From Ruminiclostridium sp. (GTDB lineage: Bacteria > Bacillota > Clostridia > Oscillospirales > Ruminococcaceae), in NCBI GenBank assembly GCA_017472865.1, contig JAFUNV010000190.1, positions 1-34,490 on the forward strand: a DNA stretch of 34,490 nucleotides, read 5' to 3'. Below, piece after piece: positions 24,674 through 33,119 of the stretch. Every line of letters begins with the position of its first letter. The stretch's first letter is position 1. The position numbers and the translations under genes were made by a program. The notes below the pieces were generated by a model. The model did not search any database, was not told where the DNA came from, and saw only the letters and a list, made by a program, of their open reading frames with translations.

Positions 24674-26272
24674 ATGGATTTAGTGCTTGCAATAGTGCTT
24701 ATCGCTGCGGCTTTAATTATTGGCGCAGGCGTTTCAGGCGTTGTCTGCTACCGTATGGGTATCGAACACCGTAAGAGAGACGCCGAAGCCCAGATTGAAT
24801 CTGCCGAAAAGGAAGCTCAGCGAATTGTATCCGAAGCCCGCGAAAAAGCGGCTACCGAAAAGAAAACAAAACTGGTTGAAGCCAAAGACGAGATCTACCG
24901 CATGAGAGGTCAGGCGGAGAAGGAAATCCAGAAGATGAAGACAGAAACCGAAAAGGAACTGAAAGAACGCCGTTCCGAGGTTTCACGTTCCGAAAGACGT
25001 CTTCAGCAGAAGGAAGAAAATCTCGACAAGAAGAACGACAAAATCGAAAAGCTTGAGGAAAGCCTTTTAGCCAAGAACAAGAAGGCTGAAGAAAAGCTCG
25101 CCGAAGCTGAAACCATTAAGAAAAGCCAAATGGATATTCTCGAAAGAATATCAGGCTTTACCACCGACCAGGCAAAGGAACACCTGCTCAAGATGCTCGA
25201 TAACGAGCTTGACCACGAAAAGGCAATGCGTATCGTAAACGCAGAACAGAGAATAAAGGACGAATGCGATGACAAGGCAAGAAGCCATATTGCTCTCGCT
25301 ATCGCAAGACTTTCCGCAGAAACTGTTTCGGAAATGACCGTTTCCGTTGTTCCCCTGCCCAATGACGAAATGAAGGGCAGAATCATCGGCCGTGAGGGTC
25401 GTAATATCCGCACCCTTGAACAGCTTACAGGCGTCGACCTTATTATCGACGATACTCCTGAGGCTATCACCCTTTCCAGCCACGACAAGGTTCGCCGCGA
25501 AATCGCAAGAATCGCTCTCGAACGTCTTATTCAGGACGGACGTATCCACCCCACCCGCATTGAGGAAATGGTTGAACGTGCAAAGAGAGAGGTTGAACAG
25601 AAAATCCGTCAGGAAGGCGAACGTGCTATTCTTGAAACCAATGTCAACGGTCTCAACCCTGAGCTTGTAAAGCTCCTCGGCCGACTTTACTACCGTACCT
25701 CTTACAGCCAGAACGTTCTTGCACACTCTATCGAGGTTGCTCACCTCGCAGGTATGCTTGCTGACGAACTTGGCGTTGACGCAAACCTTGCAAGACGTGC
25801 AGGTCTGCTCCACGATATCGGTAAGGCACTCAGCATGGAAATCGAAGGCTCCCACGTACATATCGGTGTTGACGTATGCCGCAAGTACAAGGAAAGCGCA
25901 GATGTTATCCACGCTATCGAAGCTCACCACGGCGATGTTGAGGCCAAGACAATCGTTGCTTGTCTCGTTCAGGCGGCTGACGCAATCAGTGCGGCTCGTC
26001 CTGCGGCAAGAAGCGAAAACTACGAGAACTATATCAAGCGCTTACAGAAGCTGGAAGAAATCTGCTCCTCCTTCAACGGAGTTGACAAGTCCTACGCTAT
26101 TCAGGCAGGCCGCGAAATCCGCATAATGATTAAACCTGACGCAGTTAACGACGACAAGATGGTTGTTCTTGCAAGAGAGATCGCTCAGAAGATTGAAGCC
26201 GAGATGGAATATCCCGGACAGATCAAGATTAATCTTATCCGCGAAAGCAGAGCTATTGATTACGCGAAATAA
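24674..26272 (+). CDS. rny: Ribonuclease Y
   Basis: RNase Y is the membrane-anchored endoribonuclease that starts bulk mRNA decay in Firmicutes. The 532-residue protein has an N-terminal membrane helix (about 3-25), a long charged coiled coil to about residue 200, a KH RNA-binding domain ([19 protein letters not shown] near 236-254) and an HD domain with LLHDIGKA near 378 and AHHGD near 417. The C-terminal segment ends [10 protein letters not shown] as usual. GGAGG lies eight bases before ATG 24674. A clear terminator follows, so it is transcribed alone. Confidence 0.97.
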   Translation: MDLVLAIVLIAAALIIGAGVSGVVCYRMGIEHRKRDAEAQIESAEKEAQRIVSEAREKAATEKKTKLVEAKDEIYRMRGQAEKEIQKMKTETEKELKERRSEVSRSERRLQQKEENLDKKNDKIEKLEESLLAKNKKAEEKLAEAETIKKSQMDILERISGFTTDQAKEHLLKMLDNELDHEKAMRIVNAEQRIKDECDDKARSHIALAIARLSAETVSEMTVSVVPLPNDEMKGRIIGREGRNIRTLEQLTGVDLIIDDTPEAITLSSHDKVRREIARIALERLIQDGRIHPTRIEEMVERAKREVEQKIRQEGERAILETNVNGLNPELVKLLGRLYYRTSYSQNVLAHSIEVAHLAGMLADELGVDANLARRAGLLHDIGKALSMEIEGSHVHIGVDVCRKYKESADVIHAIEAHHGDVEAKTIVACLVQAADAISAARPAARSENYENYIKRLQKLEEICSSFNGVDKSYAIQAGREIRIMIKPDAVNDDKMVVLAREIAQKIEAEMEYPGQIKINLIRESRAIDYAK

Positions 26273-26285
26273 GCATAATATTAAC

Positions 26286-26321
26286 GGCGGGTCAACACAA
26301 GTTGACCCGCCTTACTTTTTG
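26286..26321 (+). terminator. Rho-independent terminator of rny
   Basis: GGCGGGTCAAC and GTTGACCCGCC form a perfect 11-pair stem with loop ACAA, followed by TTACTTTTTG. Confidence 0.92.
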
Positions 26322-26330
26322 TAAAAAACT

Positions 26331-26358
26331 GCAACCTTTCCCCATTGTGCGCACTCAT
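26331..26358 (+). promoter_or_regulatory. Candidate ECF-type promoter before the sigma gene
   Basis: GCAACCTTT at 26331-26339 resembles the AAC-centred -35 element of ECF sigma promoters. A -10 would fall near 26353-26358, but I see no clear CGTC-like match. If real, it would suggest autoregulation of the ECF operon. Tentative. Confidence 0.3.
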
Positions 26359-26381
26359 ATATTCTGAAGGGAGTTGATAAA

Positions 26382-26933
26382 ATGCCCGAAGATTCGGAAA
26401 TTATAGAAATGTTTTTCGGTCGGTCGGAGGACGCTCTGACCTCATTACAGGAAAAATACGGCCTTCTCTGCCGTAAAATTGCCTATGGAATACTGAAAAA
26501 CAACGAGGATACCGACGAATGCGTCAACACCGCCTACATGAATATGTGGAGTTCAATCCCCCCTGCCCGTCCCGATTCACTCTGTGCCTACCTCTGCACT
26601 GTGGTACGCAACTGCGCCTTTCAGCTGTACAAGAAAAACAGCCGTCGGTCCGCTGAGGAATCTTTTGAAGAACTGGAATGGATTATCGCCGACGAAAGCA
26701 GGGTCAGAGAACTTCAGGACGGTGTGGAGCTGGCGGAAATGCTGAACAGCTTCCTTGAAAAATCCAGAAAGACCGACAGAAAGCTTTTTATGGCGCGCTA
26801 CTATTACAATATGTCAATAAGTGAAATAGCAGACAGCTTTTCTATGAGCGAAACAGCGGTGAAATCCCGCCTCTCCCGTATGCGGAGCAGGCTTCGTTCA
26901 TATCTTGCGGAAAGAGGGGTTGTATATGAATAA
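26382..26933 (+). CDS. ECF RNA polymerase sigma factor
   Basis: This 183-residue protein has the two-domain layout of ECF sigma factors. Region 2 covers about residues 20-90 (YGILKNNEDTDECVNTAYMN, then MWSSIPP and LCAYLCTVVRNCA), and region 4 covers about 120-175 (FMARYYYNMSISEIADSF, then MSETAVKSRLSRMRSRLR), a helix-turn-helix for the -35 element. There is no region 3. GAAGGGAG lies before ATG 26382. Its last codons overlap the next gene by eight bases (ATGAATAA at 26926-26933), the usual coupling of an ECF sigma with its anti-sigma factor. The target regulon is unknown. Confidence 0.9.
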   Translation: MPEDSEIIEMFFGRSEDALTSLQEKYGLLCRKIAYGILKNNEDTDECVNTAYMNMWSSIPPARPDSLCAYLCTVVRNCAFQLYKKNSRRSAEESFEELEWIIADESRVRELQDGVELAEMLNSFLEKSRKTDRKLFMARYYYNMSISEIADSFSMSETAVKSRLSRMRSRLRSYLAERGVVYE

Positions 26934-29403
26934 CAAGCAGGAAATGTGGAATAACGCATTTCAGAAAATCGACGAAAAATACATAAAAGAAGCGGCGGAG
27001 TTCGCGCCCGACGGACGGGCTGAGCAAGCGGAGCTTCACGGCACAATCGGAAAAAGCAGAGGCGGAAATATTATTTTTGCGCTGTCTGCTGCCGCGGCAG
27101 TGCTTGCCTGCACAATCGGCGTGGGATTATTTCTCGGTGACAGAGGCAGAGAAATCCCTGTTACTCCTTCCGCTTCAACCGACAGTCATGTAAGAACCGA
27201 TAAACCCGAGGAAACAACGGCGGTTACTTCCGCCGAAATAACAACCGCCCTGCCTGAAATTACCACAATTTATGATGAGGAAATCCCCGCGGACGCGGTA
27301 ATTATCGGCGAGGGTATGACGGTGATTGAGGAGGAAGCCTTTTTCGGCAGAACCGACCTGACGGCGGTAGTGATTGCCGACGGCGTTAAAGAAATAGGCA
27401 GGCTTGCGTTCGGCGACTGTATAAATCTTAAAACAATCGTGCTGCCCGAAAGTCTGGAAACGGTGGGGGAATTTGCATTTTCCCTCTGTCAGAGCCTTGA
27501 AAATATCTATCTCCCCACAGGACAGCTCAAAACCGTAGGCGAAGCGGCTTTCACGGGCTGTACGGGGCTGAAATCAGCGCTTCTGCCCGAAACACTGGAA
27601 ACGCTGGGCAACAATGCTTTTTCGGGCTGTCACAGCCTTACCCGCTTTGAAAGTGCCACGGATAAGCTGACCATTGGCGACTTTGCCTTTCTGGAGTGCA
27701 AATCACTGGAAGGTATGATAACCGCAGGTACTGAAAAAATCGGCAGAGCCGCTTTCAATAACTGCGAAAGCCTCGTGCGCGTGACAATGCCGCTGTCGGC
27801 GGAAACCATCGAGCCGAAGACATTCTTTATGTGTAAAAGCCTGACGGACATAATTTTCCCCGAAAACCTCAGAGTTATCGGCGACTATGCCTTTTACGGC
27901 TGTGAAAAGCTGGAAAGGCTAGTCATACCTTATGATGCTTTTGAAATGGGCTATGACGCCTTCAAGGGCTGTGACAGTATTACATTCATTTACGAGGACA
28001 GAGAATACACCTACGAGGAAATCAAAAGTCTCAATATGTTCCAGAAGCGTTCACTCACCCTTGATGATGTACGTACGCTTGTAAATGAAAAGGGCAAGGC
28101 TTTAAGCTGGCGGGATTTTGAGCCGTTCTGCGGCAGGGATATCGGAAGCGGAATTTATATAATGCGCTACGACATAGACGATATCCATTATGTGACCCTT
28201 AACGGTGTTCCCGATGAAGACCCGTGGCAGATACGCTTCTATTACGGCACAGGCGAGGGGGATTTCGTGGACCTGAGAGAAGATGACGCGGCGGAATATA
28301 TCCCCGAAAGTTCAGAAAATACCCTTCAGGCGGATTATATAACGCTTGCACTGCCCCTTGACCCGAAATTTGCACAGATTACTACATATTTCGGCTATGA
28401 TTCATGGCGAGGCGGCAGTCATGAGGGTATTGATTTCGGTGCCGAGGGCTGTCACGGCGGAAATATCTATGCGGCGGAAAGCGGCACGGTCGTTGAAGTC
28501 TGCACCGAGTACGTCGAAGGCTTTGACAAAGGAATGTACCTCAGAATCGACCACGGAAACGGACTTGAAACCTTTTACTCCCACTGCGGTGCGATTTATG
28601 TGAAAGAGGGCGACACCGTGGGACGCAGCGATGTTATCGCCTCCATAGGCGAAACAGGCTGGGCAACAGGTCCGCACCTTCACTTTGAAACAATACTTAA
28701 CGGCGAAAAGGTTGACCCGTTGAGATATATCAGTCTGGCGGAAAAAGACCTTACTCTTAATGACGTAAAAGAGCTTGCAAAAACAGGCATTAACCTTGAC
28801 TGGAGCAGCTTTTTCGGCTATAAGTGCACAGCTATCGAGGGATATGAAACAGTTACCAAGGTCTACCCCATAGACGACTTCTTTTCTTTAAGGGTAAGCG
28901 GTTCACAGAGAGAGCCTGCGGGCTATGTATGCCTTACGGCGTACAGAAACGGCGAAATTTACAGTGAAATTGACCTCCGTACAGCAGGCCCGTCCCTCCT
29001 CGACCGCTTTATCGAACTGGCAAAAGCGGAGCAGTCAGATTTCACCCTTGCACAGCCTGTGCAGAATCCCGTGATAAACTGTCCTTTTGCAGATTATGCG
29101 GGACACATAGGCATTGACTTTGCAGCACGGGCAGGTACGGAAATATACGCGGCGGCGGACGGTGTTGTTACATGGGCGGAATGGCAGGACGGATACGGAC
29201 TTATGATTGCAGTTGCCCACGAAAACGACATTGTTACCCTCTATTCCCAGTGCAGTGAGCTGCTGGTAAGCGAGGGCGACGCAGTAAAAAAGGGACAGCT
29301 CATAGCTGTAACAGGCTCAACGGGGCTTGTTACAGGCGAGTGCCTGCATTTTGAAATGCAGATTGACGGAATAGCCGTTAACCCCGAGTTTTATTTTGAA
29401 TAA
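26926..29403 (+). CDS. Anti-sigma-like membrane protein with BspA LRR and two M23 domains
   Basis: The protein (825 residues from ATG 26926; an in-frame TTG at 26905 is less likely, as GAGGGG suits 26926) starts with a short cytoplasmic segment (NAFQKIDEKYIKEAAEF) and one membrane helix at about 47-71, then a Thr/Pro-rich stretch. Residues 127-370 hold ten BspA-type leucine-rich repeats (pattern IG..AF..C.SL). Two copies of a module starting LTL-DV (about 378 and 607) each precede an M23 peptidase domain. M23-1 is complete: His499, Asp503, His553, His584, His586. M23-2 keeps the zinc ligands His727, Asp731 and His808, but both catalytic histidines are replaced (Gln775, Cys806). Overlap with the ECF gene suggests the N-terminus restrains the sigma factor while the outside binds or cuts peptidoglycan. 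That sensing role is an inference; it could instead be a sigma-controlled wall enzyme. Confidence 0.8.
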   Translation: MNNKQEMWNNAFQKIDEKYIKEAAEFAPDGRAEQAELHGTIGKSRGGNIIFALSAAAAVLACTIGVGLFLGDRGREIPVTPSASTDSHVRTDKPEETTAVTSAEITTALPEITTIYDEEIPADAVIIGEGMTVIEEEAFFGRTDLTAVVIADGVKEIGRLAFGDCINLKTIVLPESLETVGEFAFSLCQSLENIYLPTGQLKTVGEAAFTGCTGLKSALLPETLETLGNNAFSGCHSLTRFESATDKLTIGDFAFLECKSLEGMITAGTEKIGRAAFNNCESLVRVTMPLSAETIEPKTFFMCKSLTDIIFPENLRVIGDYAFYGCEKLERLVIPYDAFEMGYDAFKGCDSITFIYEDREYTYEEIKSLNMFQKRSLTLDDVRTLVNEKGKALSWRDFEPFCGRDIGSGIYIMRYDIDDIHYVTLNGVPDEDPWQIRFYYGTGEGDFVDLREDDAAEYIPESSENTLQADYITLALPLDPKFAQITTYFGYDSWRGGSHEGIDFGAEGCHGGNIYAAESGTVVEVCTEYVEGFDKGMYLRIDHGNGLETFYSHCGAIYVKEGDTVGRSDVIASIGETGWATGPHLHFETILNGEKVDPLRYISLAEKDLTLNDVKELAKTGINLDWSSFFGYKCTAIEGYETVTKVYPIDDFFSLRVSGSQREPAGYVCLTAYRNGEIYSEIDLRTAGPSLLDRFIELAKAEQSDFTLAQPVQNPVINCPFADYAGHIGIDFAARAGTEIYAAADGVVTWAEWQDGYGLMIAVAHENDIVTLYSQCSELLVSEGDAVKKGQLIAVTGSTGLVTGECLHFEMQIDGIAVNPEFYFE

Positions 29404-29431
29404 GGCAATTCCCTCCTTTTATAAGAAACGA

Positions 29432-29463
29432 TTAATCCCGCAGTTGTAAAACAGCGGGATTAA
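29432..29463 (+). terminator. Hairpin after the LRR-M23 gene, probable terminator
   Basis: TTAATCCCGC pairs with GCGGGATTAA (10 pairs). The following bases are AAAAATTTCTAT, a poor U-tract on the plus strand. It lies 28 bases after the stop codon. Confidence 0.6.
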
Positions 29464-29477
29464 AAATTTCTATATGA

Positions 29478-29489
29478 GTGATATATCAC
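29478..29489. promoter_or_regulatory. Perfect palindrome, candidate operator
   Basis: GTGATATATCAC is a perfect 12-base inverted repeat 17 bases upstream of the -35 of the next promoter. Its symmetry and place suit a dimeric regulator, but I cannot assign one. Confidence 0.35.
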
Positions 29490-29506
29490 CTGCCGCCCGT
29501 TTTTTC

Positions 29507-29535
29507 TTGACTTTTATCCCTCTGCGTATTATAAT
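29507..29535 (+). promoter_or_regulatory. Promoter of the RRE-protease-ABC operon
   Basis: TTGACT at 29507-29512 and TATAAT at 29530-29535 are 17 bases apart. Transcription would begin near 29542, only about 34 bases before the first gene, leaving no room for a precursor-peptide gene in front. Confidence 0.8.
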
Positions 29536-29575
29536 AAATTATGTATAGCTAACATAACAAGCGGAGGGAAATATA

Positions 29576-29842
29576 ATGAAAATAAAAAATGGCTTTTTGC
29601 TGAGACAGGTGGGTTCGCAGAATATCGTAGTCGCCGTAGGTGACGAAAGCCGCGATTTCAACGGTATTATCCGCCTTAATGAGACAGGCAGATTCCTCTG
29701 GGAAAAGCTTCAGACCGAAACCACCGAGAGCGCGCTGACGGGCGCAATGCTCCTTGAATATGACATAGACGGCGCAACCGCCGAAACAGACGTGGCGGAT
29801 TTCATAGCCACACTCAGAGAGGCAAAGCTCCTCAATGAATAA
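29576..29842 (+). CDS. PqqD-like RiPP recognition element protein
   Basis: This 88-residue protein matches the PqqD fold: a beta-rich N-terminus (FLLRQVGSQNIVVAVG), then the family's LNETGRFLWEKLQ near residue 38 and a winged-helix-like end (LLEYDIDGATAETDVADFIA, then TLREAKLL). PqqD-like RREs bind leader peptides and hand them to modifying enzymes or proteases. GGAGGG precedes ATG 29576. It overlaps the next gene by eight bases (ATGAATAA). Its usual partners, a precursor peptide and a radical SAM or B2/C enzymes, are not visible in this window. Confidence 0.85.
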   Translation: MKIKNGFLLRQVGSQNIVVAVGDESRDFNGIIRLNETGRFLWEKLQTETTESALTGAMLLEYDIDGATAETDVADFIATLREAKLLNE

Positions 29843-30287
29843 GGAATACCGCCTTTCGGATTATGACGAAACAATCCGTGCCGTGCTGGACAGCGGCGGA
29901 GAGTTCCGTATCTACCCAAAGGGTACAAGTATGCTTCCGCTTATAAGGATGGGGGCTGATTCCGTGAGCCTTGCGAAATGCACAGGACTTAAAAGGGGCG
30001 ACATAGCCTTTTACCTCCGCGACAACGGAGAATACGTTCTGCACAGGGTTATAAAGGCAGAAGATGGATTTTACACAATGTGCGGGGACAACCAGCTTAC
30101 CCCCGAAAAAGGTATCAGTGACCGCCATATCATAGGCCGTGCGGTGAAAATCTACCGTGGGGAGAGGCTTATCCCCTGTGATAGCTTTCCATACAGGCTC
30201 TATGTCTTTTTCTGGCGGTCGTTTTTTGTAAGACGGGTGTTTTTCAAGCTCAGAAGCGTTTTCAGAAAGGTAAGGAAGCAGAAATGA
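29835..30287 (+). CDS. S24/S26-type serine protease
   Basis: This 150-residue protein has the core of signal-peptidase/LexA-like serine proteases. The nucleophile is Ser32 in PKGTSMLPLI, followed by KRGDIAFYLRDNGEYVLHRV. His70 in LHRV stands where SipW-type enzymes have a His general base instead of Lys. CGDNQLTPE near residue 86 is also conserved. There is no N-terminal membrane anchor, unlike true signal peptidases. The basic, aromatic C-terminus (FFWRSFFVRRVFFK) may bind membrane. In this operon it could trim a leader peptide held by the PqqD-like protein. That role is an inference. Confidence 0.8.
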   Translation: MNKEYRLSDYDETIRAVLDSGGEFRIYPKGTSMLPLIRMGADSVSLAKCTGLKRGDIAFYLRDNGEYVLHRVIKAEDGFYTMCGDNQLTPEKGISDRHIIGRAVKIYRGERLIPCDSFPYRLYVFFWRSFFVRRVFFKLRSVFRKVRKQK

Positions 30288-31951
30288 AGATAAGCACAGG
30301 CGACAAGGCGGCGCTCAGCTGGATATGGAAAAGCTCAGCAAAATACCGCTTCCGTATTTTACTGCTGACCCTCGGCAATATGGTTTTTGCAGGGGCGTCG
30401 GTGCTTTTCGCTCTTATGTGCCGCGGAATTGTGGACGGCGCTGTTGATTCCGACAGAAATGCGGTTATCAAAAGCGGTGCGGGACTCCTTATGGTAATAC
30501 TTGGTATGCTTCTGCTGAGACTTTTTTGCAATGCGGTCGAGGAAACCATACGCGCAGGACTTGAAAAGGAGTACAGGGGCATAATTTTAAACTCTCTCCT
30601 GAAAAAAGACTACGAAAAAATCTCCGCCTACCACAGCGGCGAGCTTATGAACCGTATGTTTTCCGATGTAGCTGTTGTCACCGACGGCGCGGCGGGCATT
30701 CTTCCCTCGGTTATGGGCATGGTCACAAAGCTTGCAGGCGCGGCGGCAGTGCTTATGGCGCTGGACATGAGCTTTGCCCTTATTTTTATAGGCGCAGGGG
30801 CAGTGCTTTTTCTTGTTTCACGCCTTTTCAGAAAACATATAAAAAAGCTCCACAAGCAGGTGCAGGAAACGGGCGGACAGGTGCGTTCCTTCCTTCAGGA
30901 GACTCTTGAAGGCCTGCTGGTTATAAAGGCCTTCGGTGCGGAAGAAAAAATGAGCCGCATAAACGAAAATAATCAGGACAAGCACTATAAGGCAAGGCTT
31001 AAACGCCGCTCAGTCACGATTTCTGCCAACGCAGGCTTCGGCTTTGTGTTTCAGGCAGGGTATCTTTATGCAATCCTCTGGGGTGCTTTCGGAATCATGA
31101 ACGGAGTAATGACCTACGGTACACTTACAGCGATTTTACAGCTTGTCAACCAGATTCAGCAGCCCTTTGCGGCACTTTCGGCAGTGATGCCGAAATTTTA
31201 CAGCATGACCGCTTCGGCGGAGAGAATAACCGAGCTTCTGAATCTGCCCGAAGAGCCGCAGGCAGAGAAAAAAGCGGATTATGAAAAATTAAACAGAATT
31301 ACAGTAAAGAATGTTGATTTTTCCTATGGCGAAAATCATGTTCTGAACAATGTGAATATTGAAATAAACAATGGTGAAATAATCTCCCTTACAGGCATTT
31401 CGGGCGGTGGAAAATCTACCCTTTTCCTGCTTTTACTGGGCGCGTACAGACCGCAACGCGGCGACATTATCTTTGAAGCGGAAAACGGCAGCTTTTCGGC
31501 AGGCAGAGAGACCCGCGGACTTTTCGCTTACGTACCTCAGGGTAATCTGCTTTTCTCAGGCACAGTGCGGGACAACATAACTTTTCTCAATGAAACTGCT
31601 ACCGAAGAAGAAATCAATGCGGCGGCCGAGACAGCCTGCGCTCTTAATTTCATAAACGAGCTGCCCGAGGGTATGGAAACGAAAATAGGCGAAAACGGCT
31701 TCGGAATTTCCGAAGGGCAGGCTCAGCGCATAGCCATAGCCCGTGCAATCCTCGGCGGTGCACCCATACTTCTGCTGGACGAAGCAACCTCTGCCCTTGA
31801 CGAAACCACAGAAGCCGCACTGCTCAACAATATCCGCAGAATGAAGAACAAGACTGCGCTTATCGTTACTCACCGTCCTGCGGCGCTGGAAATATGCAGC
31901 AGACACCTTATATTAAAGGAAGGAAATTTAACCTATGGCGACCTTCAGTAA
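30284..31951 (+). CDS. ABC exporter, fused membrane and ATPase domains
   Basis: This 555-residue half-transporter has six membrane helices (about 20-305) and a C-terminal ATPase. Walker A is GISGGGKST near residue 372, the Q-loop is YVPQGNLLFSGT, the signature is ISEGQ (first Gly of SGGQ replaced by Glu), Walker B is ILLLDEATSALD near 495 and the H-loop is IVTHRP. There is no N-terminal C39 peptidase domain, consistent with a separate protease gene before it. Such exporters work as dimers; the cargo is probably a peptide or lipid. Start overlaps the protease gene by four bases (ATGA). Confidence 0.92.
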   Translation: MKISTGDKAALSWIWKSSAKYRFRILLLTLGNMVFAGASVLFALMCRGIVDGAVDSDRNAVIKSGAGLLMVILGMLLLRLFCNAVEETIRAGLEKEYRGIILNSLLKKDYEKISAYHSGELMNRMFSDVAVVTDGAAGILPSVMGMVTKLAGAAAVLMALDMSFALIFIGAGAVLFLVSRLFRKHIKKLHKQVQETGGQVRSFLQETLEGLLVIKAFGAEEKMSRINENNQDKHYKARLKRRSVTISANAGFGFVFQAGYLYAILWGAFGIMNGVMTYGTLTAILQLVNQIQQPFAALSAVMPKFYSMTASAERITELLNLPEEPQAEKKADYEKLNRITVKNVDFSYGENHVLNNVNIEINNGEIISLTGISGGGKSTLFLLLLGAYRPQRGDIIFEAENGSFSAGRETRGLFAYVPQGNLLFSGTVRDNITFLNETATEEEINAAAETACALNFINELPEGMETKIGENGFGISEGQAQRIAIARAILGGAPILLLDEATSALDETTEAALLNNIRRMKNKTALIVTHRPAALEICSRHLILKEGNLTYGDLQ

Positions 31952-33035
31952 TGAATGGGAATATCTTATACACCTGCTGAGCTCAGCATTGCGTAATGAA
32001 AAGCCCGGGGAGAAACCTGACAATATCAGTTTTGAACAGCTTTTCAGTCTTGCCCGTTATCACAGTGTAGCTAACATGGCTTTTTACAGCATAGAACGCC
32101 TTGAAAACCGCCCTGAAAAGGAACTGTTTGCAAAGTGGGCAGAGGCGCGCGACAAGGAGATAATGAAGGACATTATCCAGAGCACCGAACAGGAGCAGCT
32201 CTTTTCCGCACTTTCTGCGGCAGACGTAAGATTTATTCCGCTGAAGGGCTCGGTTCTGAAAGGTCTTTACCCCCAGAGTGATTTTCGCACCATGTCGGAT
32301 ATTGACCTTTACATTGACGATACAGACACAGAAAAATCAAAGGCGGTGATGCTTTCTCTCGGCTATGAGATAAACCGTCTGGAGCACGGCGTTCATGATG
32401 TTTATTACAAGAAGCCTGTGATGAATGTGGAAATCCACCGTGACCTTTTCGGCGAGGGTGGTCAGGAGTTTTCCCCTGTTTTCGGGGATTTATGGAGCAA
32501 ATGCACCGCAGACGGTATGCGTTATGACCTTGAAAACGACTTTTTCCTCACTTATGTTATCGCCCATGGCATAAAGCACTACACCCTTGGCGGCACAGGC
32601 ATACGCACCTTTATGGATATTCATGTGTATCTTCAGCAGAAGGGTGCAGATTTAAACGGGATATACAGCCTCTGTGAAAAAGCAGGACAGCGTGAGCTGT
32701 GCGAAGATTTTGTAAAGCTGGCAGACGTATGGTTCGGCAGCGGAGAATATACGGATAAGCTGCGCGGAATGGCGGAATATGTTATCCGCGGCGGCACCTA
32801 CGGCACCTTTGAAAATCAGATGGAGCAGGGTATTAAAAAACAGGGCAAGCTGAAATTCATACTTTCAAGAATTTTCCCGAGCGTAAGCTACGCCCGTGAG
32901 CAGTTTCCCGTTCTTCGCAGAATGCCATTTCTGCTCCCTGTATTCTGGGTAGTAAGGTGGTTCAAATTCTTCACCGTGAACCGAAAAGAAAATGCTGCTA
33001 AAATAAAAGCGCTTACAAAGAAAACTGATAAATGA
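31935..33035 (+). CDS. Nucleotidyltransferase-fold protein (NTP_transf_5 type)
   Basis: This 366-residue protein has the nucleotidyltransferase-like pattern of the NTP_transf_5 group: FIPLKGSVLKGLYPQSDFRT, then MSDIDLYI near residue 120 with the metal-binding D-x-D, and VEIHRDLF near 173. The rest is helical. These proteins are common in lasso and other RiPP clusters, where their reaction is unknown. The C-terminus is basic with a hydrophobic stretch (LLPVFWVVRWFKFF). It overlaps the ABC gene by 17 bases and is followed by a terminator, so it closes the operon. Confidence 0.85.
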   Translation: MATFSNEWEYLIHLLSSALRNEKPGEKPDNISFEQLFSLARYHSVANMAFYSIERLENRPEKELFAKWAEARDKEIMKDIIQSTEQEQLFSALSAADVRFIPLKGSVLKGLYPQSDFRTMSDIDLYIDDTDTEKSKAVMLSLGYEINRLEHGVHDVYYKKPVMNVEIHRDLFGEGGQEFSPVFGDLWSKCTADGMRYDLENDFFLTYVIAHGIKHYTLGGTGIRTFMDIHVYLQQKGADLNGIYSLCEKAGQRELCEDFVKLADVWFGSGEYTDKLRGMAEYVIRGGTYGTFENQMEQGIKKQGKLKFILSRIFPSVSYAREQFPVLRRMPFLLPVFWVVRWFKFFTVNRKENAAKIKALTKKTDK

Positions 33036-33077
33036 TATTTCGGAAGCTATGTTTTCAAACAGCTGAGCCAGATAATG

Positions 33078-33113
33078 AAATAACCTGTGAGATGTGTAAC
33101 TCACAGGTTATTT
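33078..33113. terminator. Bidirectional terminator
   Basis: AAATAACCTGTGAG pairs perfectly with CTCACAGGTTATTT (14 pairs, loop ATGTGTAA). T residues follow on both strands, so it serves the plus-strand operon and the converging methyltransferase gene. Confidence 0.9.
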
Positions 33114-33119
33114 TGCGTA

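Noticed and set aside
25151..25930. Minus-strand 259-codon frame inside rny
   Set aside because: Fully antisense to a well-conserved RNase Y coding region, no family features, no proper start site.
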